Notes: generated from the letters alone by a model not told the origin. 64,000 bases of DNA from Ignavibacteria bacterium (GCA_016716125.1 JADJWZ010000003.1:186001-250000), one strand, 5' to 3'; counted from the first letter of the stretch, positions 45,346 to 54,192 are shown. A program made the numbers and translations.

Positions 45346-47025
45346 ATGTCTTCTTTATATTTCAGATTAAACAGATTTTTAGATAACGGAAAAAATATTT
45401 ACAAGGTTTTTTTCGCGCTGTCCCTGATTTTATTTATATTCAAAATTCACTCGCTTTTAATTTCCGATATACAGCCATGGGACGAAGGGATGTATGCAAC
45501 ACGTCTCCTTTCAATTCACCTCAACGGAGATTTCTTTGATCAGTATTCACATTCAGTCGGTAAATTTTATTCCGCTTCTCATCCGCCACTTCTTATCTGG
45601 ACAGGATATTTCGTAACTCTCATTTTCGGTGTAACTGCAATTGCGCTGAAATCAATTATATTTATTCTTTCATTACTGAGTATTCTTCTTATTCTTTTAA
45701 TCGGGAGAGAATTGTTTTCTCTCAAGATTGCCTTCTACTCTTCGCTTATTTTTTGCAGCAACATTATCTTTACAGTATTTTCTCAGAGGTTTCAGTTTGA
45801 TATTCCGTATACTTTTCTGATACTGCTGTCATTTTATTTTCTGATACTATATAATAATTCAGGAAAGTTTAAATATATAATTTATATCGGCGTTACTTTC
45901 GGCGCCTGCCTTATGATAAAGATACTTGTCGGATTTTATATTCCGATTGTGATCTTGCTTTCATACTTAATTTTAGAAGAAAAGACTAATATAAAATTAA
46001 AGGATATTGCCGTTCTGTCAGCTATTGGAGTCATCATAGCACTACCCTGGCACGCTTATATGCTGTGGAATTACGGTACGGAATTCACGGATTATTTTTT
46101 GAAATTTCATATTTACGACAGAGCGTTTATAGGAGTCGAAAACAGCGTAAAAAGATCCGGGGTTTTATATCATATTAATTATATGTTAACAATAATTCCA
46201 TATAGTATCCTTATATTATTCAGTTTCATTAAAGACTTTCAAGGCAGAAAAGAACTTGATCGTGAAAAAATATTTATCTGGATCTGGTTTCTGACAGGAA
46301 TGCTGATACTGATGATATTCAGGACAAAGCTCGAAGTATATATTCTTCTTATACTTCCCCCCGGATGTTATCTTATCTCGCTCTTTATTGCCGGAATAGA
46401 AAAGGAAAAATTTTTTATTAAAGCTCTTTCAGTAACGTTTATATTACTGAATTTTATCTGGTTTGCCACTGAAGACGCGAGACCTTTTATAAAAGAGTTT
46501 ATACTTCGGTCCGATTTCCTGCAGGTATCAGCAGTCATACTCATTCTCCTTGTAATTCTTTATTTTCTCGGAAAATTTATTGCGCGGAGATTTGATCTGG
46601 AGAATACGTATTTTATTTTTATACTGATCTTTTTTCTTGCTGTAAATACATTTTACATGATCAGAATACCTGAGTGGGAAAACAAGTTTCAAATAACCGA
46701 AGTAAAGGAATTAATCGAAAAGAGCGGAAAGAAGAATATTATTTATGTCGCAACAAATTACAGACATAATCCACAGTTCAGTTTTTATTTTAATGGTCTG
46801 GATTTAAACTGGGATAACCCGCAGTATAATTTTGTGCTGATAGATAATAAGGAAGGTATTGATCTTGTAAAAGATAAACTCAGTTCGCTCAAAAGAAATG
46901 ATTATGTAATAATTGTCGAAAAGGATTATATTAACAGAGCTGACTATCCTGATTCACAATGGTTTATTCCGGGTGACTTTAAATTGCTGCTGAAAAGCAA
47001 AGGATATGAACTATATGAAAACTGA
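45346..47025 (+). CDS. ArnT/PMT-like GT-C membrane glycosyltransferase
   Basis: 559 residues, about 12 TM helices plus a C-terminal periplasmic domain. The first loop carries QPWDEGMYATRLLSIHL and FYSASHPPLLIWTGY, the pattern seen in GT83 ArnT and GT39 enzymes, where the acidic residues coordinate metal and the polyprenyl-phosphate donor. The C-terminal domain (about 455-559) is alpha/beta. It probably transfers a sugar from undecaprenyl phosphate to a lipid or protein acceptor in the periplasm. It heads a five-gene operon with spacings of 20 bp or less. Confidence 0.8.
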   Translation: MSSLYFRLNRFLDNGKNIYKVFFALSLILFIFKIHSLLISDIQPWDEGMYATRLLSIHLNGDFFDQYSHSVGKFYSASHPPLLIWTGYFVTLIFGVTAIALKSIIFILSLLSILLILLIGRELFSLKIAFYSSLIFCSNIIFTVFSQRFQFDIPYTFLILLSFYFLILYNNSGKFKYIIYIGVTFGACLMIKILVGFYIPIVILLSYLILEEKTNIKLKDIAVLSAIGVIIALPWHAYMLWNYGTEFTDYFLKFHIYDRAFIGVENSVKRSGVLYHINYMLTIIPYSILILFSFIKDFQGRKELDREKIFIWIWFLTGMLILMIFRTKLEVYILLILPPGCYLISLFIAGIEKEKFFIKALSVTFILLNFIWFATEDARPFIKEFILRSDFLQVSAVILILLVILYFLGKFIARRFDLENTYFIFILIFFLAVNTFYMIRIPEWENKFQITEVKELIEKSGKKNIIYVATNYRHNPQFSFYFNGLDLNWDNPQYNFVLIDNKEGIDLVKDKLSSLKRNDYVIIVEKDYINRADYPDSQWFIPGDFKLLLKSKGYELYEN

Positions 47026-47028
47026 ATT

Positions 47029-48009
47029 ATGACAGAGACTATAAGAGTAAAAAATATTGATAAGGATATTGAGTGGAATGAATTTCTCAGAAATCAATAC
47101 AACCTCTTTTTTGACCGGAGATTTATTTCTTACAATGATGAGTTTAAGAAAAAAATCAAATGGCATCATCTGATGTTCAGACCGGAAGGAACAAATAAAA
47201 TTCTTGCTGTTATGACCGGCTGTGAGAGGAATGCTGACGGTAAAAAAGATTTTGTCTCATGTGACGGATTGAGTTACGGAGGTTTTCTCTGGAAAAGAAA
47301 AACCGACCTCATCACATACTTTGAAGTGATAGAGAGCTTTAAGAAATATCTTGCTGAAAATAAATTCAGCAGCTGTATTATCAGAAATCCGCCATTTCGC
47401 TACAATAATATTCCCAATGAAGAAACAGATTATGCTCTTATGAAAAAAGGATTTGAAGTAACAGGTATTTCACTCACAAATATAATTGATGTAAGAGATT
47501 TTAATTTTAAGAAAATATCCGGACCTAAGAAAAGATCAATTAAAAAATCATCTTCAGTAATTACTGTAGAGTTGTTTGAAGAAGAACCGGATAAGAAGAA
47601 TTTCAGGGAATTTTATGACGTACTTTTAAGGAACAGGGAATTAAAAAATGTAAAGCCGACACATTCGTTTGAAGAGCTGATCTATCTTAAGAATAAGCTT
47701 AAGGATGAAATTATTTTATTTACAGCAAAAATAGAGACAGAGCTTGCTGCGGTTTGCGTGCTTTTTAAAATTAACAGCGACATGATCCTAAATTTTTATC
47801 TTGCCGGCGACGAAAAATTCAAAATGAACAGGGTCTCGGAATTTCTTCTTTATAAGTCTATTGAATGGTCAAAAGAAAACGGATATAATTATTATGACAT
47901 CGGCACATCTGATATGAACGGTAAACTGCTCGAAGGACTGTATGCATTTAAGAAAAAATTTCTCGCGCATGGATTTCTCAGAAAAACATATGAACATAAA
48001 ATCAAATAA
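47029..48009 (+). CDS. FemAB/GNAT-fold acyltransferase-like protein
   Basis: 326 residues with the FemAB-type tandem GNAT pattern: an N-terminal half (WNEFLRNQYNLFFDRRFISY) and a C-terminal half containing KPTHSFEELIYLKNKLKDEIILFTAKIETELAAVCVLFKI and the family signature MNRVSEFLLYKSIEWSKENGYNYYDIGTSD. Such proteins add amino acids or acyl groups to cell-wall precursors or to sugar nucleotides. Located 3 bp after the GT-C gene, in a sugar-modification operon, so it may acylate the transferred sugar. Confidence 0.72.
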   Translation: MTETIRVKNIDKDIEWNEFLRNQYNLFFDRRFISYNDEFKKKIKWHHLMFRPEGTNKILAVMTGCERNADGKKDFVSCDGLSYGGFLWKRKTDLITYFEVIESFKKYLAENKFSSCIIRNPPFRYNNIPNEETDYALMKKGFEVTGISLTNIIDVRDFNFKKISGPKKRSIKKSSSVITVELFEEEPDKKNFREFYDVLLRNRELKNVKPTHSFEELIYLKNKLKDEIILFTAKIETELAAVCVLFKINSDMILNFYLAGDEKFKMNRVSEFLLYKSIEWSKENGYNYYDIGTSDMNGKLLEGLYAFKKKFLAHGFLRKTYEHKIK

Positions 48010-48014
48010 TTAAA

Positions 48015-48977
48015 TTGAAAATAAAGAATAAAAAAATACTTCTAACAGGCGGCGCAGGTTTTATAGGCAGCACTCTTGTATCAAAGCTTGTTAAGGATAA
48101 TGAAATTACAATAGTTGATAATTTCTCAAGGGATTCTATAAAATACAAAAAAATTACTTCGCGCAATCTTAAAATAGTAAAAGAAGATGTTCTGAATTTT
48201 AATGCATTAAAAAAGACATGCGAAGATTTCAGGCCGGAGATTGTGATCCATCTTGCTGCTGTCGCAGGAATAGATACGGTTATTATTGATCCGGTTAAGA
48301 CTCTTGATGTAAATATAAACGGTACATTCAATCTGCTGAAAGCGCTTGAGAAATATTCAGGCAGACTTGAAAGAGTAATTGATTTTTCCACAAGTGAAGT
48401 TCTCGGCGCATATGCATATAAATCAACTGAAAAGTCGGATACAAATTTCGCGCCTGTGGGCGAAGCAAGGTGGACATATTCCATCAGTAAAGTCGCCGGA
48501 GAACATATCGTTCACAGTTATTTTAAAAAATTCGCTTATCCCTGCGTTACAATCCGTCCTTTTAATATCTACGGTCCGGGACAGGTCGGGGAAGGCGCTA
48601 TTCAGATATTTATAAAGAATGCTGTTCGAGGGAAAAATATTGAAATACACGGCGACGGCGATCAGATAAGATCATGGTGTTATATTGACGACATGATAAA
48701 TGGTATCGAACTCTCTCTTACAAATAAAAAAGCTGTCGGTGAAATTTTCAATATCGGAAATCCAAAAGGTACGATCACAATTTCATCTCTCGCCGAAAAA
48801 ATTGTTGCATTGTGCAGATCAAAATCAAAAATTATCTATACTCCGAAAAATTATGTAGATGTAGAATTAAGAATACCGAGCATTGAAAAAGCAAAAGATC
48901 TGCTGGGATTTATTCCTCAGGTAGATCTGAACGAAGGTATTCTGAAAACATTTAACTGGTATAAAAAAAATATCTGA
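48015..48977 (+). CDS. NAD-dependent sugar-nucleotide epimerase/dehydratase (extended SDR)
   Basis: 320 residues from TTG at 48015. The GGAGFIGS Rossmann motif, HLAAVAGIDTVIIDPVKT, STSEVLG, catalytic Tyr-Lys in TYSISKVAGEH, and the substrate region RPFNIYGPGQVGEGAI plus HGDGDQIRSWCYIDDM all fit the UDP-glucuronate decarboxylase/UDP-glucose epimerase group. Its stop shares one base with the next ATG (a formyltransferase), so the two are coupled. Epimerase-next-to-formyltransferase resembles the two halves of ArnA, as separate proteins. Exact reaction unknown. Confidence 0.88.
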   Translation: MKIKNKKILLTGGAGFIGSTLVSKLVKDNEITIVDNFSRDSIKYKKITSRNLKIVKEDVLNFNALKKTCEDFRPEIVIHLAAVAGIDTVIIDPVKTLDVNINGTFNLLKALEKYSGRLERVIDFSTSEVLGAYAYKSTEKSDTNFAPVGEARWTYSISKVAGEHIVHSYFKKFAYPCVTIRPFNIYGPGQVGEGAIQIFIKNAVRGKNIEIHGDGDQIRSWCYIDDMINGIELSLTNKKAVGEIFNIGNPKGTITISSLAEKIVALCRSKSKIIYTPKNYVDVELRIPSIEKAKDLLGFIPQVDLNEGILKTFNWYKKNI

Positions 48978-49885
48978 TGAGGTTTTTTTATCTTGCCCAT
49001 TCCATAATGAGTCTTGAATGTCTTAAAGGTCTTGCTGCTGATAATATGCTGCCGGGGCTTGCAGTGATTCACAATAGTCTTGACAGAAAAAAACTCGATA
49101 AAGAATATTATACACCTGTAAAAGAATTTTGCATTGAGAATAGAATTGAGTTATCTGAAACAGATGATGTAAATGAATTAAAGAATAAGCTTTCTGAATT
49201 TGATACAGGTGTCTGCGTGGGATTTATGAGCATACTGAAAAAGAAAATATTTTCAATTCCTAAAAACGGCATACTGAATTTACACTGCGGTAAGCTCCCG
49301 GAATACAGGGGCAGAGCTCCTATCAGCAGAAGTATTATGAACGGAGAGGAATTCCTTACCGTTACGGTTCACAGGATTGATGAAGGGATTGACTCCGGAG
49401 ATATTTGCAAAGAATATAAAATCAAGATAAGTCAGGAAGATGACGTAAATACACTTTACCGAAAATGCTCCGGTGTTTCATCCAAAATTATTTCGGAATG
49501 TCTCCGCGATATTAAAGAGCGGAAATTAATTTTCCGTAAACAGATAACGGACAAATCCGCTAACAAAGTTATCAGCGATGAAGAAAGAAGAATAAACTGG
49601 AATGAAAATGCAAATGCAATATTTAATACTATAAGAGCGCTTACTTTTCCTTATCCATGCGCATACTTTTCTTTTAATAATAAAAAATACTTAATTCTTA
49701 AATCGATCCCGTTAAGTGATAATTTGATATCTGAATCAACGGCAGGAACTGTAACAAGTGTATCGGACACTGAAATGGAAATTGAAACCGGAAGAGGTAG
49801 ACTTAATATATCCGTAATGACAGATGAAAATTTAAACGAAATAAATTTCAAAGAACAATTTAAAACCGGAGACATATTCAATTGA
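48977..49885 (+). CDS. Formyltransferase family protein (ArnA-N/sugar N-formyltransferase-like)
   Basis: 302 residues. 10-formyl-THF-dependent fold: GILNLHCGKLPEYRGRAPISRSI contains the catalytic Asn-x-His pair and the RG loop, and HRIDEGIDSGDI holds the catalytic Asp. The C-terminal OB-like domain (INWNENANAIFNTIRALTFP) is present as in Fmt and ArnA. The location beside an epimerase and an ArnT-like gene favours a sugar amine over Met-tRNA as acceptor. No aminotransferase that would make the amino sugar is in this operon. Overlaps the next gene by 4 bp. Confidence 0.85.
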   Translation: MRFFYLAHSIMSLECLKGLAADNMLPGLAVIHNSLDRKKLDKEYYTPVKEFCIENRIELSETDDVNELKNKLSEFDTGVCVGFMSILKKKIFSIPKNGILNLHCGKLPEYRGRAPISRSIMNGEEFLTVTVHRIDEGIDSGDICKEYKIKISQEDDVNTLYRKCSGVSSKIISECLRDIKERKLIFRKQITDKSANKVISDEERRINWNENANAIFNTIRALTFPYPCAYFSFNNKKYLILKSIPLSDNLISESTAGTVTSVSDTEMEIETGRGRLNISVMTDENLNEINFKEQFKTGDIFN

Positions 49886-50616
49886 GAATTATAGATGCGC
49901 ATATTCATATTGGGAAATGGAGTAAAATATTTTATGAATACGGTTCGACTGTAGAACAGGCGGTCAGCGTTATGAAAAGCTCAGGCGTAGAGGCGGCTTT
50001 ATGCATGCCGACTGACGCAACTTCAAATGAAGAATTATTCAGTCTTTCACGGGAATCCTGCGGTTTTAAATTTTATTATAATGCCTGGATAAATCCTGCG
50101 GATAAAAATCTTGATGATTTTCTTGAAAGAAACATAAATGAAATTTCTGCATTCAAGATACATCCGTCCATTCAGCGATTAAAAATTACAGATACTGCAT
50201 ATGACAAATATCTCCGTCTTGCAGCAGATATGGGAAAAATTATAGTAGTTCACTGCGGGAGATGGCAGGAGATGGCGGGATATAAATTCCCGCTTGAAGC
50301 AGCTTTGAAATATCCTGCTCTGAAAATTATTCTTGCGCATATGGGTGGTGATCAGCCTTCTCTTTATCTTGAATGCGCTGAAGAAGTTAAAAATAAAAAG
50401 TATAAAAATGTATATCTCGGGACGGAATCTGTACGTGAATTCTACTTTATGAATCTTGCCGTGAAAAAAGCCGGAGCTGAGAAAGTTGTATTCGGAAGCG
50501 ATTATAATCTCGGTCTGCCGCTGACATATATACCAATCGTGGAAAGTCTGGATATAACTAATGAAGAAAAAGAACTTATATTCTCGGGAAATATTCTAAA
50601 ACTTATTTCATCTTAA
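49882..50616 (+). CDS. Amidohydrolase-family metal-dependent hydrolase
   Basis: 244 residues, TTG start overlapping the formyltransferase stop. Amidohydrolase-2 type TIM barrel: IIDAHIHIGKW (HxH pair), FKIHPSIQRL, VVHCGRWQEM, ILAHMGGDQPSLY and the terminal metal Asp in VVFGSDYNLG are all in place, so it should be active. In this operon it could hydrolyse an N-formyl or similar amide on the sugar, which is inference. Ends 3 bp inside a convergent gene. Confidence 0.86.
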   Translation: MRIIDAHIHIGKWSKIFYEYGSTVEQAVSVMKSSGVEAALCMPTDATSNEELFSLSRESCGFKFYYNAWINPADKNLDDFLERNINEISAFKIHPSIQRLKITDTAYDKYLRLAADMGKIIVVHCGRWQEMAGYKFPLEAALKYPALKIILAHMGGDQPSLYLECAEEVKNKKYKNVYLGTESVREFYFMNLAVKKAGAEKVVFGSDYNLGLPLTYIPIVESLDITNEEKELIFSGNILKLISS

Positions 50617-50954
50617 AAATCCTCCGGAAAAACAAATATTCCGTCTTCATCTCTTACAATTTCATAAATCTCTATTACAGCTTCGAGATTAAGCTCTCCG
50701 TAAATATGAGGGAATAGAAAATTATCATTGTTCGAATCTTCCCAGATAATTTCGCTGCTGACTTTTGACTGATCAATATAAATCAGGAGGATTTCTTTTT
50801 CTTTATTAAAAAACTTTGCAGCCGATGATCTGACTTTATCCTTAGGCGAGCAATGAATGAATCCTTCTGTATCAAGCGAAGCAGTCCTGTATGGTTTGGT
50901 TTTTTTAAAAAGAATCCTGTCCTTTTTAATAGTCAAATGATAAATTATTTCCAT
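50613..50954 (-). CDS. DUF952 family protein
   Basis: 113 residues matching DUF952 over the full length: IYHLTIKK, SLDTEGFIHCSPKDKV, a strand EILLIYIDQSKV, and FPHIYGELNLEAVIEIYEI. The conserved HCS and FPHIYGxLN motifs suggest an enzymatic or binding pocket, but no function is established. Co-directional with the methyltransferase gene 18 bp upstream. Confidence 0.88.
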   Translation of the reverse strand: MEIIYHLTIKKDRILFKKTKPYRTASLDTEGFIHCSPKDKVRSSAAKFFNKEKEILLIYIDQSKVSSEIIWEDSNNDNFLFPHIYGELNLEAVIEIYEIVRDEDGIFVFPEDF

Positions 50955-50971
50955 TAGAGTAACAATTAGTT

Positions 50972-51559
50972 TTAATTTTTTTTACGGGCGATAATATCGA
51001 ACAAGTGCCAGTGCTTTAATTCTCCTATAGCTGTTTTGTCATCCTTTTCAATTTCATCGAAAAATTCTATCTCCATTCCTTCAAATCTTTTTATCGCCTC
51101 ATCCTTTGTATGCCTAACAAGATCCCATTCATCCCGGTCTCCAAAAAGCTGACCTGAAAATCTTCCGTTAACTTTAAGTGAATTTATTATGTTTTCCCAG
51201 ACAAATTCAAAATGTTCTTTAGGACAAAAAGGAAGAGCGTAGTTTGCATTGATAAGATCGCATTTTGTCCAGTTAATATTCTCAAATGATGATATCTGAA
51301 TTTCAAGTTTGTCTTTATATTCATCAATGATCTCTTTCATTAACTCAGATACATTTTCATTGTTATCAACTGCCGTAACACGCCAGCCTTTTTTCAGAAG
51401 TTCATGCGTCTCATGACCGTTACCGCAGCCGAGATCATAAGCAATGCCGGAATTAAATTTATCCTTATCAAAAAGTTCAAAAGTTTTAATAAGTAAATCT
51501 CTTGCTTTTCTTTCCTTATGAGCTTTGTAATAACCCGCCCAGTTAAATACTTTTGTCAT
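50972..51559 (-). CDS. Class I SAM-dependent methyltransferase
   Basis: 195 residues. Motif I AYDLGCGNGHETHELLKKGW and VDNN after strand 2 define the SAM pocket; LINANYALPFCPKEHFEFVWENI is the post-motif region common to small TehB/UbiE-like enzymes. The C-terminal strand ends GELKHWHLFDIIARKK. Substrate unknown. Neighbours (DUF952, PAP2) do not help. Confidence 0.85.
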   Translation of the reverse strand: MTKVFNWAGYYKAHKERKARDLLIKTFELFDKDKFNSGIAYDLGCGNGHETHELLKKGWRVTAVDNNENVSELMKEIIDEYKDKLEIQISSFENINWTKCDLINANYALPFCPKEHFEFVWENIINSLKVNGRFSGQLFGDRDEWDLVRHTKDEAIKRFEGMEIEFFDEIEKDDKTAIGELKHWHLFDIIARKKN

Positions 51560-51615
51560 TAATTATTTAAATGTATTCCCCGTTATCAGGCATTAAATTT
51601 TGTTTAAAAAAATAA

Positions 51616-52398
51616 TCAATATCGTTGAAATAAAACATTGAATTTTTTTATAGAAATAACGGCAAGAGCGGTTATAATACCCATTAAAGCTCCGGCTATT
51701 ACATCCGTATTATAATGAACACCGATGACCACTCTTGAGAGAGAAACAAGAAGCGCCCACAGCAACGGAATTACTGTAAGATATTTATTCTTTTTTAAAA
51801 CGACAGATGATATTATAAACGCAAAGATCACTGCCAGAAAAAACGAGGACTGAGAATGTCCGGATGGAAAAGAATTTTCAGTCTCGCTTATCCAGTTATA
51901 AAGTAAAGGAGGATAAATCTCTTTAAACTTATCCGGATTATTTTCCGTCATTTCCCGCAGGTATTTTTTCTTCTCTTCAGGAAGCCGGTCTATATATAAA
52001 GCTCCGGCCGGATCTTTGAATTCACCGCCGGTAATATATAACTGAGATGGTCTTGGCTTTACTATCGAATCTTTCAGAATAAAATAAGTAACGCCTGTAT
52101 TAATAAGCTGAATGCAAAATACTGTAAGAAGAAATAGAAAGACAACTCTTCTTTTTGTTTTACTGAATTTAAAATTATAAAATACGAATGCGGATACTAT
52201 TAGAAAAGTAACAGCAATTCCGTAAACACCGCCTCCCAAAGTTATAAAAAGCCAGACTGGCGCTAAAGTATCAGTAGTTCTGCTTCCGCTGAATTCAAGA
52301 TCAAACATTAAAAGGATCAAAACAAGAAGTGTAAAGATCAGAAATACTGAATTAAAAAAATAAGTTCGCTCACTGTAAAGAGTTTTAAAGTATAACAT
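51616..52398 (-). CDS. PAP2-superfamily membrane phosphatase
   Basis: 260 residues with about six TM helices. The PAP2 catalytic triplet is complete: KPRPSQ (motif 1), PSGHSQSSFF (motif 2) and SRVVIGVHYNTDVIAG (motif 3, nucleophilic His and Asp). It is expected to dephosphorylate a lipid phosphate such as undecaprenyl or phosphatidylglycerol phosphate at the membrane. Members acting on undecaprenyl diphosphate recycle the cell-wall carrier, but specificity is not readable here. Confidence 0.88.
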   Translation of the reverse strand: MLYFKTLYSERTYFFNSVFLIFTLLVLILLMFDLEFSGSRTTDTLAPVWLFITLGGGVYGIAVTFLIVSAFVFYNFKFSKTKRRVVFLFLLTVFCIQLINTGVTYFILKDSIVKPRPSQLYITGGEFKDPAGALYIDRLPEEKKKYLREMTENNPDKFKEIYPPLLYNWISETENSFPSGHSQSSFFLAVIFAFIISSVVLKKNKYLTVIPLLWALLVSLSRVVIGVHYNTDVIAGALMGIITALAVISIKKFNVLFQRY

Positions 52399-52425
52399 AT
52401 TAAAAATACGGTTACTTAAAGTTAT

Positions 52426-53043
52426 CTAAAAAAGAGTTTCCTTAATCACATCAGCAATTGGACTTATAAGATATTTTCTGCCTGTTCCGATTTCCGTGCA
52501 TAAAAATCTTTTACGGAGTTTTTTTCCTTTGATATATCTGCGCGAATCCTTCAGACTGAATATCTGATTCTCATTAAGCTCTTCAAGATGAATGTAATCA
52601 GACGCATCGTCATATTTTTTTAATATTTTTATCAGACTGACATCCGTGCAGCTTGCTGCTGAAGGACTTACGGAATAAACTTTCATGTAATTGTTTAACT
52701 CTTCCGGAAAGATATTCATTTCCAGAAAATACTTCATATGAAAGTTAAATTCAGATTTCCATTCCTTACCATGCGGTGATATTTTTTTCGGGTATTTCTT
52801 ATAACACGTGAGGTGAGCAATTTCATGCACAAGTATTATCAAAAAGAAGTATTTGTTTAGGTTGTGATTTACGGTGATCTTGTGCAGCTTTCCTTTGTAA
52901 GTATGTGTGTAATCGCCAAGCTTTGACTGACGGGCTTTTGTGATCTTTAAGAGAAACCGGTATTCCTCGATCCATTGAATTATAATATCAACGGAGCCTT
53001 CCGGAATATATTTGCTAAGGATTATTTTGTTTCTGTCGGAAAT
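52426..53043 (-). CDS. SprT-like zinc metalloprotease-like protein with apparent ATT start
   Basis: About 205 residues. The zinc motif HEIAHL (about 73-78) follows SKLGDYTHTYKGKLHKITVN and NLNKYFFLIILV, the standard SprT/Spartan layout. The region upstream of the first ATG (52842) is clearly coding (ILSKYIPEGSVDIIIQWIEEYRFLLKIT), yet between the tandem stops at 53047-53052 and that segment there is no ATG, GTG or TTG; the only plausible start is ATT at 53043. SprT family proteins act on DNA-protein crosslinks in eukaryotes; the bacterial role is unclear. Directly after tag in the operon, and it may be translated by coupling. Confidence 0.8.
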   Translation of the reverse strand: MSDRNKIILSKYIPEGSVDIIIQWIEEYRFLLKITKARQSKLGDYTHTYKGKLHKITVNHNLNKYFFLIILVHEIAHLTCYKKYPKKISPHGKEWKSEFNFHMKYFLEMNIFPEELNNYMKVYSVSPSAASCTDVSLIKILKKYDDASDYIHLEELNENQIFSLKDSRRYIKGKKLRKRFLCTEIGTGRKYLISPIADVIKETLF

Positions 53044-53049
53044 AAATTA

Positions 53050-53649
53050 TTATTTTAATTTTTTTACTGCTTTAAAACGAAAACAGTTTTCAATATGATC
53101 ATTTACCATCCCGGCTGCCTGCATGAAAGCGTAACAAATTGTTGATCCGACAAAATTGAATCCGCGTTTTTTAAGATCCTTGCTCATTGCATCAGATTCC
53201 GCTGACACAGCAGGTATATTATTCATTGATTTTCTATTGCTGTGAATTGTCTTTCCCCCGGTAAACTGCCATATGTATTTGTCAAAACTTCCAAACTCTT
53301 TCTGAACCGCTTTAAATAATTTTGCATTTTCAACTGAGGAATAAATTTTAAGTTTGTTTCTTATTATTCCTTCATCATTTAAAAGCTCGTTGATTTTTTT
53401 ACTGTCATATTTTGCAATCTTATTATAATTAAAATTGTCAAAAGCTTTTTTAAAGTTCTTTCTCTTGTTAATTATTGTAGACCAGCTCAACCCCGCCTGA
53501 AAAGCATCGAGAAGTAAAAATTCAAAAAGTTTTTTATCATCATGAACCGGGTTTCCCCATTCTTCATCATGATACTTAACCATGAGTTCACTCGAAAGAC
53601 ACCAGCTGCATCGTATTTTTTTATCGGAAACTTTAAATTCTATTTTCAT
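53050..53649 (-). CDS. tag: DNA-3-methyladenine glycosylase I
   Basis: 199 residues; excises 3-methyladenine from alkylated DNA. It matches E. coli Tag along its length: RCSWC start, YHDEEWGNPVHDDKKLFE, LLLDAFQAGLSWSTI, GIIRNKLKI, ALKKRGFKF-like DLKKRGFNFVGSTICYAFMQAAGMVNDH with the zinc ligands of the C-terminal H-x3-C pair, and the N-terminal Cys and His. Overlaps the DinB gene by 17 bp, so the two are coupled. Confidence 0.96.
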   Translation of the reverse strand: MKIEFKVSDKKIRCSWCLSSELMVKYHDEEWGNPVHDDKKLFEFLLLDAFQAGLSWSTIINKRKNFKKAFDNFNYNKIAKYDSKKINELLNDEGIIRNKLKIYSSVENAKLFKAVQKEFGSFDKYIWQFTGGKTIHSNRKSMNNIPAVSAESDAMSKDLKKRGFNFVGSTICYAFMQAAGMVNDHIENCFRFKAVKKLK

Positions 53650-54151
53650 TCTTTTTATTCATTCCTGCCATTCTTAAAAGCATAAACATTTGTCCGCGGT
53701 GATGAGCTTCATGTTCTAAGAGGTGATATATAATCCATTTTTTCTGTAAAGTATGATCTCCGTTTTTTCTTTTCATCGTTACATTTTCTTCCAGTTCAGC
53801 ATCTTTCATTCCCGCCATATAGTCAGTAAGATTTTTTCTTGCTTCGCTTATTACATCGAGATAATAAGATATCTCAGGCGGAGTCGAAGGAGGCTCTCCA
53901 GTACCTAAAGGATCATACCATTTGTTATAATAAGCTTTTTGTTTTAAATCTTCGGGTTGTGAAATACCTGATAAAATCTCCAGCCAGGAAATTTCACATT
54001 CGGCAAAATGTAGAAGATAAGCGCCAATTGGAAATTCACCTTTCAAAGGCTCTGTAAATAATTGCTCTTTACTTAAATGACTTACACCTGAAAGAGTAAC
54101 TTTTCGGATGTCCTCAAGCATGTATTCCATTAGTTTAAGTCTGTCGTTCAT
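53633..54151 (-). CDS. DinB-like four-helix metalloprotein
   Basis: 172 residues. DinB/YfiT fold: the metal-binding His triad is likely H49 (LLHFAECEISWL), plus the pair in LLEHEAHHRGQMFMLL. Such proteins often act as bacillithiol or mycothiol S-transferases or have DNA-damage roles; neither is proven here. It sits just upstream of tag, a DNA-repair gene, and overlaps it, an appealing but not decisive link. Confidence 0.86.
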   Translation of the reverse strand: MNDRLKLMEYMLEDIRKVTLSGVSHLSKEQLFTEPLKGEFPIGAYLLHFAECEISWLEILSGISQPEDLKQKAYYNKWYDPLGTGEPPSTPPEISYYLDVISEARKNLTDYMAGMKDAELEENVTMKRKNGDHTLQKKWIIYHLLEHEAHHRGQMFMLLRMAGMNKKNENRI

Positions 54152-54192
54152 AGTTGAAATTTAAATTCAGAAAATATTAATCAGAAAAATTA

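Noticed and set aside
48977..49885. Methionyl-tRNA formyltransferase (fmt)
   Set aside because: Fold and catalytic residues fit, but the operon (epimerase, ArnT-like, amidohydrolase) favours a sugar formyltransferase, and no def gene is adjacent. The housekeeping role cannot be fully excluded.
53633..53665. 17-bp overlap of DinB and tag genes as an annotation error
   Set aside because: Both reading frames carry intact family motifs up to the overlap, so the overlap is real.
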